NCBI GenBank assembly: GCA_036172665.1
Contig: JAYKNF010000023.1
Span: 372,001 to 436,000, forward strand
Direction of reading: 5' to 3'
Source of the DNA: Prosopocoilus inquinatus
Taxonomy: Eukaryota > Arthropoda > Insecta > Coleoptera > Lucanidae
Length of the DNA: 64,000 nucleotides
Shown here: positions 12,023 through 23,843 of the stretch, one piece after another
How the letters are laid out: each line of letters begins with the position of its first letter
Position numbering within the stretch: position 1 is the first letter of the stretch
Program-made: the position numbers and the translations under genes
Notes under the pieces: model-generated
Seen by the model: the letters and a program-made list of their open reading frames with translations, nothing else
Database searches by the model: none
What the model was told of the DNA's origin: nothing

Positions 12023-13970
12023 GTTTTAAAGGAAGCAACAGGCATTAGCGTTGTTCCTGTGATGTATCTAATCGATCCTTACTCATCTATCATGTTATTT
12101 GACGTTTCGATGGACTCCAGTAACTCTGTTGTGAGATACGACGTTTCCGGACGCAGCAGAAGCTGGAAATAGTTTTAAACGAAACAACACGTATTAGCGT
12201 TGTTCCTGTGATGTATCTAATCGATCCTTACTCATCTATCATGTTATTTGACGTTTGGATGGACTCCAGTAACTAGGATGAGAGATACAAAGATTTCGGA
12301 CGCAGCAGAAGCTGGAAATAGTTTTGAACGAAACAACACCTATTAGCGTTGTTCCTGTGATGTATCTAAACGATCCTTACTTATCTAACATGTTATTTAA
12401 CGTTTGGATGTACTCCAGTAAGTCTGATGTGAGATACAAAGTTTTTGGACGCAGCAGGAGCTGGAAATAGTTTTAAACGAAACAACACGTATTAGCGTTG
12501 TTCCTGTGATGTATCTAATCGATCCTTACTCATCAATCATGTTATTTGACGTTTCGATGGACTCCAGTAACTCTAATGTGAGAAACGAAATTTTCGGACG
12601 CAGCAGAAGCTGGAAATAGTTTTAAACGAAACAACACGCATTAGCGTTGTTCCTGTGATGTATCTAATCGATCCTTACTTATCTATCATGTTATTTGACG
12701 TTTGGATGGACTCCAGTAACCCTGACGTGAGATACGAAGTTCTAGGACGCAGCAGAAGCTGGAAATAGTTTTAAACGAAACAACACGCATTAGCGTTGTT
12801 CCTGTGATGTATCTAATCGATCCTTACTCATCTATCATGTTATTTGGCGTTTCGATGGACTCCAGTAACTTAGATGTGAGATACGAAGTTCTCGGACGCA
12901 GCTGAAGCTAGAAATAGTTTTAAACGAAACAACACGCATTAGCGTTGTTCCTGTGATGTATCTAACCGATCCTTACTCATCTATCATGTTATTTGACGTT
13001 CGGACGGACTCCAGTAACTCTGATGAGAGATACAAAGTTCTCGGACGCAGTAGAAACTGGAAATAGTTTTGAACGAAGCAACACGTATTAGCGTTGTTCC
13101 TGTGATGTATCTAATCGATCCTTACTTATCTACTATGTTATTTGACGTTTCGATGGACTCCAGTAACTCTAAAGTGAGATACGAAATTCTCGGACGCAGC
13201 AGCAGCTGGAAATAGTTTCAAACGAAACAACACATATTAGCGTTGTTCCTGTGATGTATCTAACCGATCCTTACTCATCTATCATGTTATTTGACGTTCG
13301 GACGGACTCCAGTAACTCTGATGAGAGATACAAAGTTCTCGGACGCAGTAGAAACTGGAAATAGTTTTGAACGAAGCAACACGTATTAGCGTTGTTCCTG
13401 TGATGTATCTAATCGATCCTTACTCATATATCATGTTATTTGGCGTTTCGATGGACTCCAGTAGCTCTGATGTGAGATACGACGTCTTCGGACGCAGCAG
13501 AAGCTGGAAATAATTTTAAACGAAACAATACGCATTAGCGTTGTTCCTGTGATGTATCTAATCGATCCTTACTCATCTATCATGTTATTTGGCGTTTCGA
13601 TGGACTCCAGTAACTTTGATGTGAGATACGAAGTTCTCGGACGCAGCTGAAGCTAGAAATAGTTTTAAACGAAACAACACGTAGTAGCGTTGTTCCTGTG
13701 ATGTATCTAATCGATCCTTACTCATCTATCATGTTATTTGACGTTTGGATGGACTCCAGTATCTCTGATGAGAGATACAAAGATTTCGGACGCAGCAAAA
13801 GCTGGAAATAGTTTTGAAAGAAACAACACCTATTAGCGTTGTTCCTGTGATGTATCTAAACGATCCTTACTTATCTAACATGTTATTTGACGTTTGGATG
13901 GACACCAGTGAGTCTGATGTGAGATACAAAGTTTTGGGACGCAGCAGGAGCTGGAAATAGTTTTAAACGA
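12023..13970 (+). repeat. 13-unit block repeated 34 units away (left copy)
   Basis: Begins with the rare gaagcaacaggc mark (gcaaca at 12,035) and continues through actctgttgtg, aactaggatgag, gatgtactcc, catcaatcatg, class A and B units, cassette K and gacaccagtgag. The same order is at 17,089-19,050, offset 34 units (5,066 bp). The order diverges just after this, at gtgctg here against gttgtttctg there. Copies shifted by 73 units appear at about 27,966-29,927. Confidence 0.8.
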
Positions 13971-14140
13971 AACAACACGTATTAGCGTTGTTCCTGTGCT
14001 GTATCTAATCGATCCTTACTCATCTATCATGTTATTTGACGTTTGGATGGACTCCAGTAACCCTGACGTGAGATACGAAGTTCTCGGACGCAGCAGAAGC
14101 TGGAAATAGTTTTAAACGAAACAACACGTATTAGCGTTGT

Positions 14141-17100
14141 TTCTGTGATGTATCTAATCGATCCTTACTCATCTATCATGTTATTTGACGTTTGGATGGA
14201 CTCCAGTAACTCTGATGTGAGATACAAAGTTTTTGGACGCAGCAGAAGCTGGAAATAGTTTAGAACGAAACAACACGTATTAGCGTTGTTCCTGTGATGT
14301 ATCTAATCGATCCTTACTTAGCTACTATGTTATTTGACGTTTCGATGAACTCCAGTAACTCTAATGTGAGATACGAAATTTTCGGACGCAGCAGCAGCTG
14401 GAAATAGTTTTAAACGAGACAACACATATTAGCGTTGTTCCTGTGCTGTATCTAATCGATCCTTACTCATCTATCATGTTATTTGACGTTTCGATGGACT
14501 CCAGTAACTCTGATGTGAGATACAAAGTTTTTGGACGCAGCAGAAGCTGGAAATAGTTTTAAACGAAACAACACGCATTAGCGTTGTTCCTGTGATGTAT
14601 CTAATCGATCCTTACTCATCTATCATGTTATTTGGCGTTTCGATGGACTCCAGTAACTTAGATGTGAGATACGAAGTTCTCGGACGCAGCTGAAGCTAGA
14701 AATAGTTTTAAACGAAACAACACGCATTAGCGTTGTTCCTGTAATGTATCTAACCGATCCTTACTCATCTATCATGTTATTTGACGTTCGGACGGACTCC
14801 AGTAACTCTGATGAGAGATACAAAGTTCTCGGACGCAGTAGAAACTGGAAATAGTTTTGAACGAAGCAACACGTATTAGCGTTGTTCCTGTGATGTATCT
14901 AATCGATCCTTACTTATCTACTATGTTATTTGACGTTTCGATGGACTCCAGTAACTCTAAAGTGAGATACGAAATTCTCGGACGCAGCAGCAGCTGGAAA
15001 TAGTTTCAAACGAAACAACACATATTAGCGTTGTTCCTGTGATGTATCTAACCGATCCTTACTCATCTATCATGTTATTTGACGTTCGGACGGACTCCAG
15101 TAACTCTGATGAGAGATACAAAGTTCTCGGACGCAGTAGAAACTGGAAATAGTTTTGAACGAAGCAACACGTATTAGCGTTGTTCCTGTGATGTATCTAA
15201 TCGATCCTTACTCATATATCATGTTATTTGGCGTTTCGATGGACTCCAGTAGCTCTGATGTGAGATACGAAGTTTTCGGACGCAGCAGAAGCTGGAAATA
15301 GTTTTAAACGAAACAATACGCATTAGCGTTGTTCCTGTGATGTATCTAATCGATCCTTACTTATCTATCATGTTATTTGACGTTTGGATGGACTCCAGTA
15401 ACCCTGACGTGAGATACGAAGTTCTCGGACGCAGCAGAAGCTGGAAATAGTTTTAAACGAAGCAACAGGCATTAGCGTTGTTCCTGTGATGTATCTAATC
15501 GATCCTTACTCATCTATCATGTTATTTGACGTTTCGATGTACTCCAGTAACTCTGTTGTGAGATACGACGTTTCCGGACGCAGCAGAAGCTGGAAATAGT
15601 TTTAAACGAAACAACACGTATTAGCGTTGTTCCTGTGATGTATCTAATCGATCCTTACTCATCTATCATGTTATTTGACGTTTGGATGGACTCCAGTAAC
15701 CCTGACGTGAGATACGAAGTTCTCGGACGCAGCAGAAGCTGGAAATAGTTTTAAACGAAACAACACGTATTAGCGTTGTTTCTGTGATGTATCTAATCGA
15801 TCCTTACTCATCTATCATGTTATTTGACGTTTGGATGGACTCCAGTAACTCTGATGTGAGATACAAAGTTTTTGGACGCAGCAGAAGCTGGAAATAGTTT
15901 AGAACGAAACAACACGTATTAGCGTTGTTCCTGTGATGTATCTAATCGATCCTTACTTAGCTACTATGTTATTTGACGTTTCGATGGACTCCAGTAACTC
16001 TAATGTGAGATACGAAATTTTCGGACGCAGCAGCAGCTGGAAATAGTTTTAAACGAGACAACACATATTAGCGTTGTTCCTGTGCTGTATCTAATCGATC
16101 CTTACTCATCTATCATGTTATTTGACGTTTCGATGGACTCCAGTAACTCTGATGTGAGATACAAAGTTTTTGGACGCAGCAGAAGCTGGAAATAGTTTTA
16201 AACGAAACAACACGCATTAGCGTTGTTCCTGTGATGTATCTAATCGATCCTTACTCATCTATCATGTTATTTGGCGTTTCGATGGACTCCAGTAACTTAG
16301 ATGTGAGATACGAAGTTCTCGGACGCAGCTGAAGCTAGAAATAGTTTTAAACGAAACAACACGCATTAGCGTTGTTCCTGTAATGTATCTAACCGATCCT
16401 TACTCATCTATCATGTTATTTGACGTTCGGACGGACTCCAGTAACTCTGATGAGAGATACAAAGTTCTCGGACGCAGTAGAAACTGGAAATAGTTTTGAA
16501 CGAAGCAACACGTATTAGCGTTGTTCCTGTGATGTATCTAATCGATCCTTACTTATCTACTATGTTATTTGACGTTTCGATGGACTCCAGTAACTCTAAA
16601 GTGAGATACGAAATTCTCGGACGCAGCAGCAGCTGGAAATAGTTTCAAACGAAACAACACATATTAGCGTTGTTCCTGTGATGTATCTAACCGATCCTTA
16701 CTCATCTATCATGTTATTTGACGTTCGGACGGACTCCAGTAACTCTGATGAGAGATACAAAGTTCTCGGACGCAGTAGAAACTGGAAATAGTTTTGAACG
16801 AAGCAACACGTATTAGCGTTGTTCCTGTGATGTATCTAATCGATCCTTACTCATATATCATGTTATTTGGCGTTTCGATGGACTCCAGTAGCTCTGATGT
16901 GAGATACGACGTTTTCGGACGCAGCAGAAGCTGGAAATAGTTTTAAACGAAACAATACGCATTAGCGTTGTTCCTGTGATGTATCTAATCGATCCTTACT
17001 TATCTATCATGTTATTTGACGTTTGGATGGACTCCAGTAACCCTGACGTGAGATACGAAGTTCTCGGACGCAGCAGAAGCTGGAAATAGTTTTAAACGAA

Positions 17101-17200
17101 GCAACAGGCATTAGCGTTGTTCCTGTGATGTATCTAATCGATCCTTACTCATCTATCATGTTATTTGACGTTTCGATGGACTCCAGTAACTCTGTTGTGA
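14141..17200 (+). repeat. 11-unit (1,639-bp) direct duplication
   Basis: The rare gttgtttctg mark occurs at 14,141 and 15,780, tagtttagaacg follows both, cctgtaatg lies in both, and gcaacaggc is at 15,462 and 17,101. All pairs are exactly 1,639 bp apart. The left copy has gatgaactcc near 14,347 where the right has gatggactcc, and gatgtactcc at 15,540 where the right has gatggactcc. The pair is repeated 73 units downstream (about 25,018-28,077). Another gttgtttctg pair with 11-unit spacing lies at 19,058 and 20,697. Confidence 0.82.
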
Positions 17201-19050
17201 GATACGACGTTTCCGGACGCAGCAGAAGCTGGAAATAGTTTTAAACGAAACAACACGTATTAGCGTTGTTCCTGTGATGTATCTAATCGATCCTTACTCA
17301 TCTATCATGTTATTTGACGTTTGGATGGACTCCAGTAACTAGGATGAGAGATACAAAGATTTCGGACGCAGCAGAAGCTGGAAATAGTTTTGAACGAAAC
17401 AACACCTATTAGCGTTGTTCCTGTGATGTATCTAAACGATCCTTACTTATCTAACATGTTATTTAACGTTTGGATGTACTCCAGTAAGTCTGATGTGAGA
17501 TACAAAGTTTTTGGACGCAGCAGGAGCTGGAAATAGTTTTAAACGAAACAACACGTATTAGCGTTGTTCCTGTGATGTATCTAATCGATCCTTACTCATC
17601 AATCATGTTATTTGACGTTTCGATGGACTCCAGTAACTCTAATGTGAGAAACGAAATTTTCGGACGCAGCAGAAGCTGGAAATAGTTTTAAACGAAACAA
17701 CACGCATTAGCGTTGTTCCTGTGATGTATCTAATCGATCCTTACTTATCTATCATGTTATTTGACGTTTGGATGGACTCCAGTAACCCTGACGTGAGATA
17801 CGAAGTTCTAGGACGCAGCAGAAGCTGGAAATAGTTTTAAACGAAACAACACGCATTAGCGTTGTTCCTGTGATGTATCTAATCGATCCTTACTCATCTA
17901 TCATGTTATTTGGCGTTTCGATGGACTCCAGTAACTTAGATGTGAGATACGAAGTTCTCGGACGCAGCTGAAGCTAGAAATAGTTTTAAACGAAACAACA
18001 CGCATTAGCGTTGTTCCTGTGATGTATCTAACCGATCCTTACTCATCTATCATGTTATTTGACGTTCGGACGGACTCCAGTAACTCTGATGAGAGATACA
18101 AAGTTCTCGGACGCAGTAGAAACTGGAAATAGTTTTGAACGAAGCAACACGTATTAGCGTTGTTCCTGTGATGTATCTAATCGATCCTTACTTATCTACT
18201 ATGTTATTTGACGTTTCGATGGACTCCAGTAACTCTAAAGTGAGATACGAAATTCTCGGACGCAGCAGCAGCTGGAAATAGTTTCAAACGAAACAACACA
18301 TATTAGCGTTGTTCCTGTGATGTATCTAACCGATCCTTACTCATCTATCATGTTATTTGACGTTCGGACGGACTCCAGTAACTCTGATGAGAGATACAAA
18401 GTTCTCGGACGCAGTAGAAACTGGAAATAGTTTTGAACGAAGCAACACGTATTAGCGTTGTTCCTGTGATGTATCTAATCGATCCTTACTCATATATCAT
18501 GTTATTTGGCGTTTCGATGGACTCCAGTAGCTCTGATGTGAGATACGACGTTTTCGGACGCAGCAGAAGCTGGAAATAATTTTAAACGAAACAATACGCA
18601 TTAGCGTTGTTCCTGTGATGTATCTAATCGATCCTTACTCATCTATCATGTTATTTGGCGTTTCGATGGACTCCAGTAACTTTGATGTGAGATACGAAGT
18701 TCTCGGACGCAGCTGAAGCTAGAAATAGTTTTAAACGAAACAACACGTAGTAGCGTTGTTCCTGTGATGTATCTAATCGATCCTTACTCATCTATCATGT
18801 TATTTGACGTTTGGATGGACTCCAGTATCTCTGATGAGAGATACAAAGATTTCGGACGCAGCAGAAGCTGGAAATAGTTTTGAAAGAAACAACACCTATT
18901 AGCGTTGTTCCTGTGATGTATCTAAACGATCCTTACTTATCTAACATGTTATTTGACGTTTGGATGGACACCAGTGAGTCTGATGTGAGATACAAAGTTT
19001 TGGGACGCAGCAGGAGCTGGAAATAGTTTTAAACGAAACAACACGTATTA
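17089..19050 (+). repeat. 13-unit block repeated 34 units away (right copy)
   Basis: Partner of 12,023-13,970, with gcaacaggc at 17,101. Differences include ttaaacgaag here for ttaaaggaag at about 12,031, gacgttttcgg for gacgtcttcgg, and agcagaag for agcaaaag near 18,860/13,798. The 34-36-unit spacing resembles the cassette H spacing of 35 and 36 units and may be the preferred size of past exchanges. Confidence 0.78.
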
Positions 19051-19489
19051 GCGTTGTTTCTGTGATGTATCTAATCGATCCTTACTCATCTATCATGTTA
19101 TTTGACGTTTGGATGGACTCCAGTAACTCTGATGTGAGATACAAAGTTTTTGGACGCAGCAGAAGCTGGAAATAGTTTAGAACGAAACAACACGTATTAG
19201 CGTTGTTCCTGTGATGTATCTAATCGATCCTTACTTAGCTACTATGTTATTTGACGTTTCGATGGACTCCAGTAACTCTAATGTGAGATACGAAATTTTC
19301 GGACGCAGCAGCAGCTGGAAATAGTTTTAAACGAGACAACACATATTAGCGTTGTTCCTGTGCTGTATCTAATCGATCCTTACTCATCTATCATGTTATT
19401 TGACGTTTCGATGGACTCCAGTAACTCTGATGTGAGATACAAAGTTTTTGGACGCAGCAGAAGCTGGAAATAGTTTTAAACGAAACAAC

Positions 19490-22400
19490 ACGCATTAGCG
19501 TTGTTCCTGTGATGTATCTAATCGATCCTTACTCATCTATCATGTTATTTGGCGTTTCGATGGACTCCAGTAACTTAGATGTGAGATACGAAGTTCTCGG
19601 ACGCAGCTGAAGCTAGAAATAGTTTTAAACGAAACAACACGCATTAGCGTTGTTCCTGTGTCGTATCTAATCGATCCTTACTTATCTATCATGTTATTTG
19701 ACGTTTGGATGGTCTCCAGTAACTCTGATGTGAGATACGACGTTTTCGGACGCAGCAGAAGCTGGAAATAGTTTTAAACGAAACAACACGTATTATCGTT
19801 GTTCCTGTGATGTATCTAATCGATCCTTACTCATGTATCATGTTATTTGACGTTTGGGTGGACTCCAGTAACTCTGATGAGAGATACAAAGATTTCGGAC
19901 GCAGCAGAAGCTGGAAATAGTTTTGAACGATACACCACCTATTAGCGTTGTTCCTGTGATGTATCTAAACGATCCTTACTTATCTAACATGTTATTTGAC
20001 GTTTGGATGGACAGCAGTGAGTCTGATGTGAGATACAAAGTTTTGGGACGCAGCAGGAGCTGGAAATAGTTTTAAACGAAACAACACGTATTAGCGTTGT
20101 TCCTGTGCTGTATCTAATCGATCCTTACTTATCTATCATGTTATTTGACGTTTGGATGGACTCCAGTAACCCTGACGTGAAATACGAAGTTCTCGGACGC
20201 AGCAGATGCTGGAAATAGTTTTAAACGAAACAACACGCATTAGCGTTGTTCATGTGATGTATCTAATCAATCCTTACTTATCTATCATGTTATTTGACGT
20301 TTGGATGGACTCCAGTAACCCTGACGTGAGATACGAAGTTCTCGGACGCAGCAGAAGCTGGAAATAGTCTTAAACGAAACAACACGTATTAGCGTTGTTC
20401 CTGTGATGTATCTAATCGATCCTTACTCATCTATCATGTTATTTGACGTTTGGATGAACTCCAGTAACTCTGATGTGAGATACAAAGTTTTTGGACGCAG
20501 CAGAAGCTGGAAATAGTTTTGAACGAAACAACACGCATTAGCGTTGTTCCTGTGATGTATCTAATCAATCCTTACTTATCTATCATGTTATTTGACGTTT
20601 GGATGGACTCCAGTAACCCTGACGTGAGATACGAAGTTCTCGGACGCAGCAGAAGCTGGAAATAGTTTTAAACGAAACAACACGTATTAGCGTTGTTTCT
20701 GTGATGTATCTAATCGATCCTTACTCATCTATCATGTTATTTGACGTTTGGATGGACTCCAGTAACTCTGATGTGAGATACAAAGTTTTTGGACGCAGCA
20801 GAAGCTGGAAATAGTTTAGAACGAAACAACACGTATTAGCGTTGTTCCTGTGATGTATCTAATCGATCCTTACTTAGCTACTATGTTATTTGACGTTTCG
20901 ATGGACTCCAATAACTCTAATGTGAGATACGAAATTTTCGGACGCAGCAGCAGCTGGAAATAGTTTTAAACGAGACAATACATATTAGCGTTGTTCCTGT
21001 GCTGTATCTAATCGATCCTTACTCATCTATCATGTTATTTGACGTTTCGATGGACTCCAGTAACTCTGATGTGAGATACAAAGTTTTTGGACGCAGCAGA
21101 AGCTGGAAATAGTTTTAAACTAAACAACACGCATTAGCGTTGTTCCTGTGATGTATCTAATCGATCCTTACTCATCTATCATGTTATTTGGCGTTTCGAT
21201 GGACTCCAGTAACTTAGATGTGAGATACGAAGTTCTCGGACGCAGCTGAAGCTAGAAATAGTTTTAAACGAAACAACACGCATTAGCGTTGTTCCTGTGT
21301 AGTATCTAATCGATCCTTACTCATCTATCATGTTATTTGACGTTTCGATGGACTCCAGTATCTCTGATGTGAGATACAAAGTTTTTGGACGCAGCAGAAG
21401 CTGGAAATAGTTTTAAACGAAACAACACGTATTAGCGTTGTTCCTGTGATGTATCTAATCGATCCTTACTCATCTATCATGTTATTTGACGTTTCGATGG
21501 ACTCCAGTAACTCTAATGTGAGAAACGAAATTTTCGGACGCAGCAGAAGCTGGAAATAGTTTTAAACGAAACAACACGCATTAGCGTTGTTCCTGTGATG
21601 TATCTAATCGATCCTTACTTATCTATCATGTTATTTGACGTTTGGATGGACTCCAGTAACCCTGACGTGAGATACGAAGTTCTAGGACGCAGCAAAAGCT
21701 GGAAATAGTTTTAAACGAAACAACACGCATTAGCGTTGTTCCTGTGATGTATCTAATCGATCCTTACTCATCTATCATGTTATTTGGCGTTTCGATGGAC
21801 TCCAGTAACTTAGATGTGAGATACGAAGTTCTCGGACGCAGCTGAAGCTAGAAATAGTTTTAAACGAAACAACACGCATTAGCGTTGTTCCTGTGATGTA
21901 TCTAACCGATCCTTACTCATCTATCATGTTATTTGACGTTCGGACGGACTCCAGTAACTCTGATGAGAGATACAAAGTTCTCGGACGCAGTAGAAACTGG
22001 AAATAGTTTTGAACGAAGCAACACGTATTAGCGTTGTTCCTGTGATGTATCTAATCGATCCTTACTTATCTACTATGTTATTTGACGTTTCGATGGACTC
22101 CAGTAACTCTAAAGTGAGATACGAAATTCTCGGACGCAGCAGCAGCTGGAAATAGTTTCAAACGAAACAACACATATTAGCGTTGTTCCTGTGATGTATC
22201 TAACCGATCCTTACTCATCTATCATGTTATTTGACGTTCGGAAGGACTCCAGTAACTCTGATGAGAGATACAAAGTTCTCGGACGCAGTAGAAACTGGAA
22301 ATAGTTTTGAACGAAGCAACACGTATTAGCGTTGTTCCTGTGATGTATCTAATCGATCCTTACTCATATATCATGTTATTTGGCGTTTCGATGGACTCCA

Positions 22401-23729
22401 GTAGCTCTGATGTGAGATACGACGTTTTCGGACGCAGCAGAAGCTGGAAATAATTTTAAACGAAACAATACGCATTAGCGTTGTTCCTGTGATGTATCTA
22501 ATCGATCCTTACTCATCTATCATGTTATTTGGCGTTTCGATGGACTCCAGTAACTTAGATGTGAGATACGAAGTTCTCGGACGCAGCTGAAGCTAGAAAT
22601 AGTTTTAAACGAAACAACACGCATTAGCGTTGTTCCTGTGTAGTATCTAATCGATCCTTACTCATCTATCATGTTATTTGACGTTTCGATGGACTCCAGT
22701 AACTCTGATGTGAGATACAAAGTTTTTGGACGCAGCAGAAGCTGGAAATAGTTTTAAACGAAACAACACGTATTAGCGTTGTTCCTGTGATGTATCTAAT
22801 CGATCCTTACTCATCTATCATGTTATTTGACGTTTCGATGGACTCCAGTAACTCTAATGTGAGAAACGAAATTTTCGGACGCAGCAGAAGCTGGAAATAG
22901 TTTTAAACGAAACAACACGCATTAGCGTTGTTCCTGTGATGTATCTAATCGATCCTTACTTATCTATCATGTTATTTGACGTTTGGATGGACTCCAGTAA
23001 CCCTGACGTGAGATACGAAGTTCTAGGACGCAGCAGAAGCTGGAAATAGTTTTAAACGAAACAACACGCATTAGCGTTGTTCCTGTGATGTATCTAATCG
23101 ATCCTTACTCATATATCATGTTATTTGGCGTTTCGATGGACTCCAGTAGCTCTGATGTGAGATACGACGTTTCCGGACGCAGCAGAAGCTGGAAATAGTT
23201 TTAAACGAAACAACACGTATTAGCGTTGTTCCTGTGATGTATCTAATCGATCCTTACTTAGCTACTATGTTATTTGACGTTTCGATGGACTCCAGTAACT
23301 CTAATGTGAGATACGAAATTTTCGGACGCAGCAGCAGCTGGAAATAGTTTTAAACGAGACAACACATATTAGCGTTGTTCCTGTGCTGTATCTAATCGAT
23401 CCTTACTCATATATCATGTTATTTGGCGTTTCGATGGAATCCAGTAACTTTGATGTGAGATACGAAGTTCTCGGACGCAGCTGAAGCTAGAAATAGTTTT
23501 AAACGAAACAACACGTAGTAGCGTTGTTCCTGTGATGTATCTAATCGATCCTTACTCATCTATCATGTTATTTGACGTTTGGATGGACTCCAGTAACTCT
23601 GATGAGAGATACAAAGATTTCGGACGCAGCAGAAGCTGGAAATTGTTTTGAAAGAAACAACACCTATTAGCGTTGTTCCTGTGATGTATCTAAACGATCC
23701 TTACTTATCTAACATGTTATTTAACGTTT
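19490..23729 (+). repeat. Block P, copy 2
   Basis: Displaced from copy 1 by exactly 119 units (17,731 bp); gttcatgtg is at 20,251. It shares ttcggaagg (near 22,243) with copy 3 but not with copies 1 or 4, so copies 2 and 3 are the closest pair. It ends at the mosaic junction of the 10.76-kb duplication. Confidence 0.87.
23049..23729 (+). repeat. Cassette H, copy 4, truncated at a recombination junction
   Basis: The first four units and about 82 bp of the fifth are present, then the sequence switches at 23,730 to a different class (cgatgg with ctctaaagtg). The fourth unit ends in the private form aattgttttgaaag (A to T at 23,644). The truncation coincides with the right edge of the 10.76-kb duplication, so it reflects the exchange junction, not independent decay. 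Confidence 0.88.
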
Positions 23730-23843
23730 CGATGGACTCCAGTAACTCTAAAGTGAGATACGAAATTCTCGGACGCAGCAGCAGCTGGAAATAGTTTCAA
23801 ACGAAACAACACGTAGTAGCGTTGTTCCTGTGATGTATCTAAT
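23730..23843 (+). other. Mosaic junction patch between the two 10.76-kb copies
   Basis: To the left the sequence is cassette H unit 5 (ttaacgttt). From 23,730 it reads cgatgg with ctctaaagtg, agcagcagctgg and gtttcaaacg, all class D marks. It then reads cacgtagtagcg with taatcgatcc, marks of cassette H unit 4, before class C (gacgttcggacgg) resumes. At least three switches in about 120 bp with no lattice shift look like gene conversion or multiple template switches at the crossover point. Confidence 0.8.

Larger units (their letters stand above)
12967..23729 (+). repeat. 10.76-kb tandem duplication, left copy
   Basis: Matches 23,844-34,606 at a constant offset of 10,877 bp (73 units). Markers checked at this offset include gacgtcttcgg (13,481), gcaacaggc (15,462 and 17,101) and gttcatgtg (20,251). 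I noticed five differing sites over about 10.8 kb: 13,798 (A here, G in the partner), 15,540 (T against G), 23,644 (T against A), plus two in the partner copy. The real count may be higher, but identity is clearly above 99.5%. This implies a very recent duplication or recent conversion. Confidence 0.88.

Noticed and set aside
23730..23843. Transposon insertion at the large junction
   Set aside because: All of the patch is made of known satellite classes in lattice phase, with no target-site duplication or foreign sequence.
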